64,000 nucleotides of DNA, taken from assembly GCA_030427505.1 (NCBI GenBank), contig JAUICH010000005.1, forward strand, positions 1-64,000, written 5' to 3'. Each line of letters begins with the position of its first letter. The stretch's first letter is position 1. The translations under genes and the position numbers were made by a program. The notes below the pieces were generated by a model. It was not told the origin of the DNA, did not search any database, and saw only the letters and a program-made list of their open reading frames with translations. Shown piece after piece: positions 1-8,505 of this stretch. The DNA comes from Verrucomicrobiia bacterium. GTDB lineage: Bacteria > Verrucomicrobiota > Verrucomicrobiia > Verrucomicrobiales > DEV007.

Positions 1-156
1 TTGGCTGGGGGCAAGGCGCGATGAAGGAGGCTATGTGAATCATAACTGACTGAAGAGCAACGAAGACCCCAGCCAAAAAGACCGGTTCCCGCCCTGCCGC
101 CAGCGGCTCTTTGTTCAGACCAAGCGCCCATCATTTTAAGGCGGTCAGTGCACTAG
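1..156 (-). mobile_element. Truncated copy of a MITE-like element (family A)
   Basis: This stretch is the near-identical reverse complement of most of the complete element at 3151-3352, and its left end is cut by the window edge. Its outer end (129-156) is a 28-bp terminal inverted repeat reading CATCATTTTAAGGCGGTCAG then TGCACTAG. It encodes nothing. The CTAG at the tip suggests insertion by a transposase that duplicates TA, as IS630/Tc1-type enzymes do. That last point is inference. Confidence 0.75.
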
Positions 157-166
157 CTAAGGCGTT

Positions 167-520
167 CTACAAAACCCCTCCTGTATCGCGGTGGCGTCCA
201 CGGCTTTGGCGCATTGCCTTTTCCCGCAGCATCTCCCACTCCGCCCGGCGGGTGGCCAGGCGCTCTTTCAACTGAATCTTCTTCTCTCCTTCCGGCTCCA
301 ATTGAATGGCGGCTTCCAGATCCGCGATCTCCCGCAGCATTTCCACCTCCAGCGGGCGAAACCCAGCGTTCTTGAGGATGGAGACACTCATCCGGATTTC
401 GGCGGGCAGGGAGAAGTAGGCGTCCAGATCCAGCGGTTGCCCCTTCCCCGGCAGGCCATCAAAGAGCCCGTCACGAATCGCTTCCTCGATCCGTTCTTCG
501 GCGAGCCGGGTCCAGTCCAT
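167..520 (-). CDS. DUF1992 (DnaJ-homologue subfamily C member 28-like) protein
   Basis: A 117-aa soluble protein. The family hallmark GLPGKGQPLDL lies at residues 22-32, after an N-terminal helix of the form LAEERIEEAIRDG; the rest is charged and helical, with a basic tail. The length matches the bacterial members of DUF1992, known in eukaryotes as the conserved domain of DNAJC28. No J domain is present and the biochemical role is not established. The gene lies alone between two inverted-repeat elements, its 3' end about 10 bp from the element at 1-156. Start is the ATG at 520. The family call is firm; the function is open. Confidence 0.85.
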   Translation of the reverse strand: MDWTRLAEERIEEAIRDGLFDGLPGKGQPLDLDAYFSLPAEIRMSVSILKNAGFRPLEVEMLREIADLEAAIQLEPEGEKKIQLKERLATRRAEWEMLREKAMRQSRGRHRDTGGVL

Positions 521-610
521 GACGGCAATCTACCACGTCACTGAAAGGCGTCTCCAAATACTCTCCGGGCAATCTTCGCAGCCTGCCCCCACCCAGCCAA
601 TCCATCTGGC

Positions 611-829
611 TAGGGTGTATGGACAAATTCCCGATCCGCCCGGAATGGATGCGGAAAGGTGATCAGATTAGCGCCGCAAGCGGCGAATTTTCAATAGACG
701 CGGCCCATTTTCCGCCCGGCTGCGTTTCCGCTCTCTCTATTGGGGGTTGGCCCAATGCCATTCACGGCACCTTGCCAGCCGAAAGATGGTCTCGCGCCGG
801 GCCGTCCGCCAATTTGTCCACACACCTTA
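611..829 (+). mobile_element. MITE-like element (family B), 219 bp
   Basis: The two ends form an imperfect terminal inverted repeat. The left end reads TAGGGTGTATGGACAAATTC and the right end, reverse-complemented, reads TAAGGTGTGTGGACAAATTG. Both begin with TA, fitting a TA target-site duplication. Positions 736-829 match, inverted, the copy at 29606-29700. The element carries no convincing reading frame and fills most of the gap between the DUF1992 gene and the glycosidase gene, so it may affect their promoters. Confidence 0.65.
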
Positions 830-872
830 GAGTTCTTGCATCCTTACTTCCACTGGCCTAAGCCTGAGGGGA

Positions 873-1784
873 GTGAAACCCTTCCGCCGATTGTCAATAT
901 GTGCACTCTGGCCGAGAATCTTCGCCCTTCTCTTCGCCGGATTCGGCTGGAGCGTTTTTCTTTCCGGGGCTGAGAATGCGGCGGAAACCGAACCGCCTTC
1001 CACCACCGACTCTCCGCCTGAATGGTCGCCTCTCTTTCGCGGCATCCGCATGGCCGGCGTGATCCGGGGCGAAGGCGAACAAATGGTAAACTGCGTGGCG
1101 GTCAAGATTGACCTCACGGAGGACGGCATTCGCTTCACTGGCACCCCGCCCAACGGGGCAGAGCCAGAGGAGACCGCGGGTCAGGTAGCCAGCGCCTTTC
1201 TCAAGGAGCACCAGGTTCAGGTCGCGGTGAACACCTCCTTCTTCGCTCCTTGCTGCGACTTTGTGCCAGGGCAGCCGAAGGACTTGGCCAGCCTGGCCGT
1301 GCTGGACGGCGAGATCATTTCTCCATGGGGCAAGGACAAACCGGTCGTGCTGATGGTGGACCGGGAAAACCATGCTCAGGTTATTCGTCAGGCGCCAGAC
1401 TCCGTGGCGAACCTTCAGATCGCCGTTTCAGGCACGGACTTACTTGACGGAGGGCAGGTAGTCGAAAGCCAACCCAACGAAGATCTTCACCCGCGCACCG
1501 CGGCGGGATTGACTCAAGATGGCCGATACCTGATTTTTCTGATCATCGACGGACGTCAGCCCGGCCACAGCGCGGGCGCCAGCCTGAGAATGACGGCCCG
1601 GTGGCTTCAGTATTTCGGAGCACACGAAGGGCTTAATCTGGATGGAGGCGGCTCCTCGGTCCTGGCCGTGGCCGATCCAGATACGGCTTCGGGTTTCCGC
1701 CTTCTCAACCGTCCCAGTTCCGTCCTGCAACGGGTAAACGGAAACCATCTCGGCATCTTTGCTCATGCCTTGAGCGAGAATTGA
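873..1784 (+). CDS. Secreted phosphodiester glycosidase family (NAGPA/DUF2233) protein
   Basis: A 303-aa protein with an N-terminal hydrophobic stretch (residues 16-31) that reads as a signal peptide. Family motifs are present: VAVNTSFF (117-124), LHPRTAAG (205-212) and NLDGGGSS (255-262), the last being the signature of the NAGPA fold. Relatives cleave sugar-phosphodiester bonds, as in mannose-6-phosphate uncovering, or act on phosphodiester-linked glycans. The natural substrate here is unknown; periplasmic or extracellular action is inferred from the signal. The start is a GTG with GAGGGGA directly upstream; no better in-frame ATG was seen. It lies 44 bp downstream of the family B element and 75 bp upstream of the Gfo/Idh gene, probably co-transcribed with it. 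Confidence 0.8.
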   Translation: MKPFRRLSICALWPRIFALLFAGFGWSVFLSGAENAAETEPPSTTDSPPEWSPLFRGIRMAGVIRGEGEQMVNCVAVKIDLTEDGIRFTGTPPNGAEPEETAGQVASAFLKEHQVQVAVNTSFFAPCCDFVPGQPKDLASLAVLDGEIISPWGKDKPVVLMVDRENHAQVIRQAPDSVANLQIAVSGTDLLDGGQVVESQPNEDLHPRTAAGLTQDGRYLIFLIIDGRQPGHSAGASLRMTARWLQYFGAHEGLNLDGGGSSVLAVADPDTASGFRLLNRPSSVLQRVNGNHLGIFAHALSEN

Positions 1785-1859
1785 ACCCTCCTGGACGGTC
1801 AGCAGTCAGAAACGCTTTCCACCCCCTCTGTTCCCTAAGTTCTCCCCCTTTAAATCCCT

Positions 1860-3110
1860 ATGTCTACCCCCTCCCGGCCTGTCTGCCTCATCGGCGGCGG
1901 CATGATCACCAAGCTCCAGGTGCTGCCCTCGCTCTATCACCTGCAGCGCCTCGGACAAATCGGCGATATCACGATTTGCGCGCGCAATCTGTCTACCCTG
2001 AAACCTCTGCTGGAAGATTCTTTTCTCCAACAGGCCTTTCCCGGCCAGAGTTTCATCCCCTCTCCGGGGACCGATGCCGGGGACGGCTCGCACCCGGATC
2101 TCTACAAGGAGGTACTCGATAGCCTGCCGGAGCAATCCATCGTCTACATCGCCATTCCGGACCAGAACCACTATGAAGTGCTGTGCGAAACACTGGAACG
2201 GAACCACCATGTGGTCTGCGTAAAGCCGCTGGTGCTAACTCACGAACACGCCCTGGACGTACAGCGCCGGGCAATGGACCGCGGCCTCTTCGTGGGCGTG
2301 GAGTATCACAAACGCTACGATGACCGGAACTGGATCGCCCGGCGAAAATACCGGGCCGGACAGTTGGGCGAGTTCAAGCTGGGCCACGCCAAGCTGCACG
2401 AGAAATGGCAGTACCGGAACTCCAACTTCATGAACTGGTGCACCACGGACCAGACCGATTTCTTTGTCTACATCGGTTGCCACTATGTGGACCTGGTTGC
2501 CTTCATCACCGGCCTGAAACCCGTGTCTGTCTCCGTCCACGGCATCGAAGACGCCTTTCCCAACGGAAACATTGGCTATCTCTATACGGACGCCCGCGTC
2601 GTCTGGGAGAACGGCGCGGTCCTGAACGTGCAGAACGGCATTGCTTACCCGGAGAGAGCATCAGGAGGGAACGATCAAGGCATGCTGCTCTACACCAAGG
2701 ACGAGGCGCGGCAAGCCGGTGGGTTCATTCACCATGTGGATAACTACCGCGGCGTCGACTACTCCGCCGTGGTCGCGGGCGACGACCCGGGGGACACGCA
2801 TCACCACTACGTGAATCCCGACTACTTTCAGATGATCGAGCGCAGTGAAGGCCCTGGGCTTCGTCCCGTCGGGTATGGGTACCGCGCCATCGAACAGCTT
2901 GTCTCTGCCGCCGCCCAAGTCGCGGCGGCGGGGGACCTTCCTTCCCGAAAAGCCAAGCTTGAAGAAATCGACGCCGCCGGCTGGCACGCCACCCCGGCCA
3001 ACAGTTTCTACAACGAATTGGTCGTGGAAGCGGGCCGCCTGTCCATCCTGAACGGGGCCAGGACGGTAGACATCACCTACGGGGATTCGCCCGGCGTGGC
3101 GTTTGCCTGA
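1860..3110 (+). CDS. Gfo/Idh/MocA family oxidoreductase
   Basis: A 416-aa NAD(P)-dependent oxidoreductase. The N-terminal Rossmann fold starts with CLIGGGMITK (residues 9-18). The usual EKP motif appears as CVKPL (120-124), so the Glu is replaced by Val while the Lys and Pro remain. The segment KFHLGHA-like KLGHAKLHEKWQYR and the C-terminal half match the alpha/beta dimerisation domain. These enzymes oxidise or reduce sugars, inositols and aldoses in the cytoplasm; the exact substrate cannot be read. No signal peptide or Tat motif is present. It follows the phosphodiester glycosidase gene and precedes a complete family A element. Confidence 0.85.
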   Translation: MSTPSRPVCLIGGGMITKLQVLPSLYHLQRLGQIGDITICARNLSTLKPLLEDSFLQQAFPGQSFIPSPGTDAGDGSHPDLYKEVLDSLPEQSIVYIAIPDQNHYEVLCETLERNHHVVCVKPLVLTHEHALDVQRRAMDRGLFVGVEYHKRYDDRNWIARRKYRAGQLGEFKLGHAKLHEKWQYRNSNFMNWCTTDQTDFFVYIGCHYVDLVAFITGLKPVSVSVHGIEDAFPNGNIGYLYTDARVVWENGAVLNVQNGIAYPERASGGNDQGMLLYTKDEARQAGGFIHHVDNYRGVDYSAVVAGDDPGDTHHHYVNPDYFQMIERSEGPGLRPVGYGYRAIEQLVSAAAQVAAAGDLPSRKAKLEEIDAAGWHATPANSFYNELVVEAGRLSILNGARTVDITYGDSPGVAFA

Positions 3111-3150
3111 CGGGGTCCTGGCTTATGGAAACGAAGTTGGAACCGCGACT

Positions 3151-3352
3151 CTAGTGCACTGACCGCCTTAAAATGATGAGCGCTTGGTCTGAACAAAGAG
3201 CCGCTGGCGCCAGGGTGGGAGCCGGTCTTTTTGGCTGGGGTCATCGTTGCTCTTCAGTCAGTTATGATTCACATAGCCTCCTTCATCGCGCCTTGCCCCC
3301 AGCCAAAAATCCTCGCCAATCACCCATCATCTTAAGGCGGTCAGTGCACTAG
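3151..3352 (+). mobile_element. Complete MITE-like element (family A), 202 bp
   Basis: It is bounded by 28-bp terminal inverted repeats differing at one position, with outer sequence CTAGTGCACTGACCGCCTTA. An inner inverted repeat, TTTTTGGCTGGGG (about 3227-3239) against CCCCAGCCAAAAA (3297-3309), would fold into a second stem. A truncated inverted copy begins the window (1-156), so three genes (167-3110) sit between oppositely oriented copies. No ORF inside is plausible. A TA-duplicating transposase acting in trans is inferred. Confidence 0.8.
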
Positions 3353-3497
3353 ACGCATCCCGCGAAAGGTCTTTTCGGGGACACCTTGAGATGTGAACCG
3401 GAAGCACCGTTCCGGCTTCTCAGGCCCGGTTCGCGAGTTCCTCGCCCGGAGGTCGAGGACCACCTCTGCCTCGACCTCGCCCGTCATCGGGAGGGGA

Positions 3498-4376
3498 CTA
3501 CGCGGCTTTTGCTTTTTCGTCCGTGGGACTCTCCGGGGTCTTCAGTTTCCCATCCAAATGCACGTCTGTCTGCGGGTAGGGAATGGAAACGCCTTCCGCG
3601 TCGAAGGCCAGCTTGATACGCTCCGTCAGGTCGCACTTGGTGGCCCAGAAGTCGGAGGACTTTGTCCAGGGCCGGACCAGTAGATCGACGCTGCTGGCGC
3701 CCAACTCGCCCACGGCGATGAAAGGTTCGGGGTCCTTTAGCACCCGTTCGTCTTCCGTGACCAGGCGAGTCAGGATGTCTTTCGCTTTCTGGATATCGTC
3801 ATCATAACCAATACCAATGACGAGGTCGATCCGGCGCGTGTCTTTGGCGCTGTAGTTGGTGATCACGCCATTGAAAATGTCCCCGTTGGGAACCGTCATC
3901 TCGATGTTTTCCGGCGTGTGCATGAGTGTGTAGAAAATCCGGATCTCCTCCACCACGCCCTTGATTCCGGCAGCCTCGATAAAGTCTCCCTCCCGGAAGG
4001 GTTTGAAGACCAACAGCATCACCCCAGCGGCAAAGTTCTGCAGGGAATCCTTCAACGCCAGGCCCACCGCGATGCCGGCGGCGCCCAAGAGGGCAATCAA
4101 AGAAGTGGTATCCACCCCCAACTGATCCAGGGCCGCCACCAGCACTACCAGCAGCAGCGCCCAGCTCAGGATGGAGACCACGAAGTTAATCAGCATGGGC
4201 TCCAGCTTGCCGCGCTTCAGAGCCGCGCGGGTCAGTTTGACCACCCAGTTCTTGATCATTCGCCCGATGAAAAAGATCAGCAGGGCGAAGATGATATTGG
4301 TCGCCCAGGGAATGATGAAGTCGTGGAGCAATGCCTGGTAGTCGAAGTCTCTTACCTTGTCGGTTAATTCAGTCAT
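3498..4376 (-). CDS. mscS: MscS-type small-conductance mechanosensitive channel
   Basis: The ATG at 4376 gives a 292-aa protein, the usual MscS length; the reading frame stays open upstream to 4706 but that part is basic, unlike the family and overlaps the divergent gene. Three membrane spans occupy roughly residues 20-125. The pore helix is clear (GAAGIAVGLALKDSLQNFAA), followed by the beta domain with VPNGDIFNGVITNYS and the C-terminal IPYPQTDVHL. The channel opens under membrane tension to release solutes during hypo-osmotic shock. It is divergent from the aminotransferase gene and ends about 145 bp from the family A element. Confidence 0.93.
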   Translation of the reverse strand: MTELTDKVRDFDYQALLHDFIIPWATNIIFALLIFFIGRMIKNWVVKLTRAALKRGKLEPMLINFVVSILSWALLLVVLVAALDQLGVDTTSLIALLGAAGIAVGLALKDSLQNFAAGVMLLVFKPFREGDFIEAAGIKGVVEEIRIFYTLMHTPENIEMTVPNGDIFNGVITNYSAKDTRRIDLVIGIGYDDDIQKAKDILTRLVTEDERVLKDPEPFIAVGELGASSVDLLVRPWTKSSDFWATKCDLTERIKLAFDAEGVSIPYPQTDVHLDGKLKTPESPTDEKAKAA

Positions 4377-4548
4377 GATCGTTGTGGTTGGCTCAGCCCT
4401 CCGAGTTTCCCCATGAAGTGCCGCGGCTCGAATGCACGCCGCAAACACCTCCCCTCCCGTTACACCCCTGAGCGTTACGCACTTGTCCGCCCGGCGGACG
4501 CCCTTTCCTTTTCTTGCGGAATTGGCATCCTGTTTCAAAGTATGCGCC

Positions 4549-5940
4549 ATGGGCAGATCCTTTGAATTCACCCCCGTTAAGCCTGCCGCCCCCATCTCGA
4601 CCCCCAATCGCGAGATCCGGACGGAGATTCCGCATCCCGAAGACCGGGATATCGTCAATACCCTCCGCCGTGGCGAGCCGCTCTCCATGAGCGGGCAGCC
4701 CCTCATTGTCTGGGATAAGGCGCAGGGGGTTCACGTTTACGACCGTCACGGAAACAAGTGGCTGGACTTCAGTTCCGGCGTGCTGGTGACCAACGCGGGC
4801 CACGCCCGGGCGGAAGCCGTGGAGGCCATCAAGCAAACCGCGGAAAAGCTGCACCATTCCTACTGTTTCCCGAACGCGGAGCGGGCGGAACTGATTGCCT
4901 ACCTTCTGGAGCGCTGCGTCCCGGACTATCTGGACAAGGTCTTCCTCCTGACCACCGGCTCCGAAGCGGTGGAGTGCGCCATAAAAATCGCCCGCGCCTA
5001 CGCTCACACCAAGAGCGGGCCGAATAAGGACTACATCGTCACGTTTTCGGGCGACTTCCACGGCCGGACCATGGGCAGCCAGATGGCCGGGGGCATTCCG
5101 GCCCTGAAAGACTGGATCGTCCATCCGGACCCCTGCATGATCAACGTCCCAATCCCGGACGGCTTTCGCGGTCAGGACATCAGCTTCGAGGGCTTCCTCC
5201 AGGCACTCGACCGTCAGGGCGTCCACCCAGAGCGCATCGCTGGGGTCTGCCTGGAAACTTACCAGGGCGGCACCGCCATTCTCCTGCCGGTGGACTACAT
5301 GAAGAAACTCCGTGCCTTCTGCGACGAGAACGAAGCGCTCCTGATCTTCGATGAAGTGCAGGCCGGGTTCGGCCGCTGCGGGAAAATGTGGGGCTTCGAA
5401 CATTACGGAGTGGAGGCGGACCTCATCGTTTGCGGCAAGGGCATGAGTTCTGGCCTGCCGATTTCCGCCGTGATGGGTCACTCGAAGTGGATGAACATCT
5501 TTCCGCCTGGTTCCATGACCTCCACCCACACGGGGAACCCCATCTGCTGCGCCGCCGCCCTGGCGAACCTGAAGCTGCTGGTGGAAGAAGACCTGGTGGG
5601 CAACGCCGCCGGGCTGCACCCCATTCTGGAAGAACGCATGGCGCACTTTGAGAAAAAATACCCGGATCATGTAGGCCGGGCCGCTTCCATCGGCCTGGTG
5701 GGCGCGGTTCAAATGGTCAAGGGCCGCGGCAGCCTGGAGCCAGACCACGACACCGCTTTCGAGATCGTGAAGCACTGCGTGGAAAACGGCCTCATGCTGT
5801 TCGCCCCCGTGGGAACCGGGGGCGGAACCGTGAAACTGAGCCCCCCTCTCATGATCACCGCCGATCAATTGGTGGAGGGCCTGAACGTGCTGGAGGCAGC
5901 CATGGACGCGGTCTGCGTACCCGAAACCGTGACGGCCTGA
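4549..5940 (+). CDS. Class III pyridoxal-phosphate aminotransferase (GABA aminotransferase-like)
   Basis: A 463-aa fold-type I aminotransferase. TTGSEAVECAIKIAR (cofactor phosphate site), LIFDEVQAGFGR (with the Asp near 268 that pairs with the pyridine nitrogen) and CGKGMSSGLP (Schiff-base Lys near 297) are all in place. Overall it resembles 4-aminobutyrate, taurine or omega-amino acid aminotransferases more than acetylornithine aminotransferase, but the amino donor cannot be fixed. The frame is open from an ATG at 4432; I prefer 4549 because the extra 39 residues look non-homologous and would crowd the divergent promoter region. Neither start has a clear Shine-Dalgarno site. It converges on cls. 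Confidence 0.88.
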   Translation: MGRSFEFTPVKPAAPISTPNREIRTEIPHPEDRDIVNTLRRGEPLSMSGQPLIVWDKAQGVHVYDRHGNKWLDFSSGVLVTNAGHARAEAVEAIKQTAEKLHHSYCFPNAERAELIAYLLERCVPDYLDKVFLLTTGSEAVECAIKIARAYAHTKSGPNKDYIVTFSGDFHGRTMGSQMAGGIPALKDWIVHPDPCMINVPIPDGFRGQDISFEGFLQALDRQGVHPERIAGVCLETYQGGTAILLPVDYMKKLRAFCDENEALLIFDEVQAGFGRCGKMWGFEHYGVEADLIVCGKGMSSGLPISAVMGHSKWMNIFPPGSMTSTHTGNPICCAAALANLKLLVEEDLVGNAAGLHPILEERMAHFEKKYPDHVGRAASIGLVGAVQMVKGRGSLEPDHDTAFEIVKHCVENGLMLFAPVGTGGGTVKLSPPLMITADQLVEGLNVLEAAMDAVCVPETVTA

Positions 5941-5971
5941 AGCCCGGCCCGGCCTGGCGCACAGAAAGAGA

Positions 5972-7510
5972 TCAAAGATAGGGAGAAGCCAGCCGGGCGA
6001 CTCCGTTGCGCAGCTTGTCCACCACCGGCAGGGCTTTGAGTTCGCCGATGGAGATTTCTCTGCCGGCGGAGATCAGCTTTTCCGCGATGTGGCGCTGCTG
6101 CTCCGCCAGCGCCGCATCGTAGCATTCCACGTTGAACTCGAAATTCAGCCGCAAGCTGCGCTGATCCCAGTTCGCGGAGCCAATCAGGCTCCACCGGTCA
6201 TCCACCGCGAAAATCTTGGTATGCTCGAAGGGCGGCGGGCTGAGCCAAATGCGGCAACCCCGGTGCAGGATCTGCCAGAGCATGGCAGTGGAGGCCCACT
6301 GCACCATGCGCAAGTTGTTGATTTCCGGGATGACGATTCTCACGTCCACCCCCCTCATGGCCGCGACATTCAGGGCCATGATGACGGGGTCCTCCGGCAG
6401 GAAGTAAGGAGTCACGATGGTGACGTGGCGCTCCGCCTCAGCCAAGGCACCCAAGATAGTAAGCCTCAAAGTTTCAAAATCTTCGTCTGGCCCATCCGCA
6501 ATCCCTCGTGCCCATACGCTTCCCTTTCGTGGAATCACCGGAAACCAGGCATCGCCTTTCAACACTTCACCGGTGGTGAAAGCCCAATCCACGGCGAAGG
6601 CCTCCTGGAGGTGCGTGATGACCGGACCCTCCACCCGAAAGTGCAGATCCTGAATGGGACTGGCCGGTTGCCAAGCCAGGCAGTTCCCTTCCCGGATATT
6701 CATCCCTCCGGTAAATCCTTCCCGGCCGTCCACCACCAGAATCTTCCGGTGATTCCGCAGATTGGAGTAGTGCAAAGCACGGGGAGCCAGAGTTTTCATG
6801 AATCCCGCCACGGGAATGCCCAACTCCTGCAAGACACGGATGGCACTGGGCCGCCCGTAGCGCGCCCCCACGGCATCCACCAGGACGCGCACCCGCACCC
6901 CGCGGCCGATGGCTTCTTGGAAAGCCTCCACGAATTCGCGGCCCGCCCGGTCTATATCGAAAATGTAGGTGCACAGTGAGACGGTTTTCTCCGCCGAACG
7001 AATGGCCTCCAGCATGGCGCCGAACGCCTCTTCCCCACCTCGCAAGACGGTGACCCTGTTTCCCCCTTCCAGCGGCCGTTGCGTCAGGCGGCCCACCAGG
7101 CGAGCCAGCGGTTTGATGATGGTGCCATCCTCCGGGATGCGATCTGGCAGCGGGACGCGGGGTGGTGGTTCGTCCCCTTCCAGCCCCTCGGTCCCCTGGA
7201 TGTCGTCCATGTGCACCGGTTCGAACTCTTTCAGCTTCTCCCGCGACGCGGCCAGGGCATCCTGCACCCCGCGCCCGCGACGCTCGATACGATTGATGCC
7301 GAAACACACATAGAGAAAAGCCCCCAAGAACGGCACCAGCCAGGTAATCGCCACCCAGCCAATCACGGAGCGTGTATTCCGCTTCTTCAAGACGGCGTGG
7401 CCGGTCACCCCGACGGCCAGTCCGAACTGTAGGACCGATGCGAGAAAGGCCCACAGGAGGGAAATAAACCCGGAGACCTCTAGGGACAACGTTTCAGGCA
7501 TGCCGGTCAA
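5972..7510 (-). CDS. cls: Cardiolipin synthase (phospholipase D family)
   Basis: A 512-aa membrane enzyme. Two N-terminal hydrophobic helices (about 14-40 and 48-71) with the usual bacterial Cls linker precede two HKD motifs: HRKILVVDGREGFTGGMN from residue 254 and HTKIFAVDDRWSLIGSANWD from residue 430. Both His-Lys-Asp triads are intact. The family condenses two phosphatidylglycerols (or PG and PE) into cardiolipin at the inner membrane. Length is normal for ClsA-type enzymes. Convergent with the aminotransferase gene, ending 31 bp from it; monocistronic in appearance. Confidence 0.93.
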   Translation of the reverse strand: MTGMPETLSLEVSGFISLLWAFLASVLQFGLAVGVTGHAVLKKRNTRSVIGWVAITWLVPFLGAFLYVCFGINRIERRGRGVQDALAASREKLKEFEPVHMDDIQGTEGLEGDEPPPRVPLPDRIPEDGTIIKPLARLVGRLTQRPLEGGNRVTVLRGGEEAFGAMLEAIRSAEKTVSLCTYIFDIDRAGREFVEAFQEAIGRGVRVRVLVDAVGARYGRPSAIRVLQELGIPVAGFMKTLAPRALHYSNLRNHRKILVVDGREGFTGGMNIREGNCLAWQPASPIQDLHFRVEGPVITHLQEAFAVDWAFTTGEVLKGDAWFPVIPRKGSVWARGIADGPDEDFETLRLTILGALAEAERHVTIVTPYFLPEDPVIMALNVAAMRGVDVRIVIPEINNLRMVQWASTAMLWQILHRGCRIWLSPPPFEHTKIFAVDDRWSLIGSANWDQRSLRLNFEFNVECYDAALAEQQRHIAEKLISAGREISIGELKALPVVDKLRNGVARLASPYL

Positions 7511-7871
7511 TGGTGCGGTTCAACGCTTCCGCGGAAACCGGGAACGGCCGGCCAACCGGAATCCCGGCGGGAAAGCCGGAAGCGGCATGAGAAACACTGG
7601 AATCCCCAAATCATCCGGGACTTTCGCACAGGCCAGGCATACACCGCAAGTATGCCTCCCAATTCCGGATGCCTTTACGAGCCAGAGCCGTCAAGTCCCT
7701 CTGGATCGATCATCCCGTCACGCCGCCGGACTGCCGCGCCCGGCCACCGGTCCAAGCCGAACGCTCCACACGGGAAAAGAACGGCGGCAAAGCGCTATTC
7801 CGAAATGCTTAGCAAGCAAGAAAGATAATCAGCGCTTAAAGATCTCTAATACCTAAGTTAGCCTAACCGCA
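7511..7871. other. Non-coding gap upstream of cls
   Basis: No convincing coding sequence, RNA gene or strong repeat was seen. The stretch next to 7860 is AT-richer and could contain the minus-strand cls promoter, but no confident -35/-10 pair can be named. The reading frame across 7500-7856 on the plus strand is proline/arginine-rich and unlike a protein. Confidence 0.4.
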
Positions 7872-8339
7872 TCAGGGCATCCGAACTCCGGTAGACTCGA
7901 ACCGGCTGTCCTCAAATCTTTGCAGATCTTCGGAAAAGGTCATGACTCGCATGTTTCCACCACCCCAAGTAATGGAGCGATGATCGATGACCCCCCAACG
8001 CTTGATCTCGCGGCGTCCGTTCGCATAGACGTGCTCCACATAGCCGTCTTTCTTAAATATTAACGTCCCCCGGCCATAAGAACTGTCCTTGGGACTGTCC
8101 ATTCGCCAAGTGGTTCCGGGTAGATAGTCCAACAAATCACAGGCATCCGCTGGCATCTCGATTACCACGGGATCCGCTTGAACGTTCTTCTGTTCCTTAT
8201 CCTGATCCTGAACCTGATTGGGTTCCGAATCTCCAACTGCGTGTGCCGGCCCGCTGGCCGCAAATCCCACCACCGCGATCACAGCCGATACCAGGGCTGT
8301 CCAAAGTAACCTCGCTTCCATAGGATTCACGTTAGGCAC
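7872..8339 (-). CDS. Small secreted protein of unknown function
   Basis: A 155-aa protein with a signal peptide (hydrophobic core LLWTALVSAVIAVVGFAASG, then cleavage near AHA-VG at about residue 35). An acidic, Gln-rich linker follows, then a C-terminal region with TTWRMDS, GTLIFKKDGYVEH and DHRSITWGGGN. This resembles a small lipocalin-like or beta-barrel module found in secreted proteins of this phylum, but I cannot name a family. ATG at 8339 and at 8321 (MEARLL) are both possible starts. It stands alone between cls and the PSCyt1 gene. Confidence 0.6.
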   Translation of the reverse strand: MPNVNPMEARLLWTALVSAVIAVVGFAASGPAHAVGDSEPNQVQDQDKEQKNVQADPVVIEMPADACDLLDYLPGTTWRMDSPKDSSYGRGTLIFKKDGYVEHVYANGRREIKRWGVIDHRSITWGGGNMRVMTFSEDLQRFEDSRFESTGVRMP

Positions 8340-8505
8340 TGTCCCTGAAATTGTAAAGTGAAACTCGCTTGCCCTGCGGCAATTTCGGAAAGGTCAGTAC
8401 GCGCCACCCCGATGAGGTTTTCCATTCTTAGCCGAATGAAAAACTCTAACCACCGAAGGAAGACAGCCGGAAGCCAATACGGCGGGCCCGGACAAGAAGA
8501 AACCG

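Noticed and set aside
3498-4706. Extended 402-codon version of the MscS gene
   Set aside because: The first 110 residues are basic, non-homologous and overlap the start of the divergent aminotransferase gene; the internal ATG at 4376 gives the normal family length.
4393-5868. Long minus-strand reading frame (491 codons) opposite the aminotransferase gene
   Set aside because: It mirrors the codon bias of the real gene, is rich in His, Gly and Arg, has no ribosome site and no recognisable domain.
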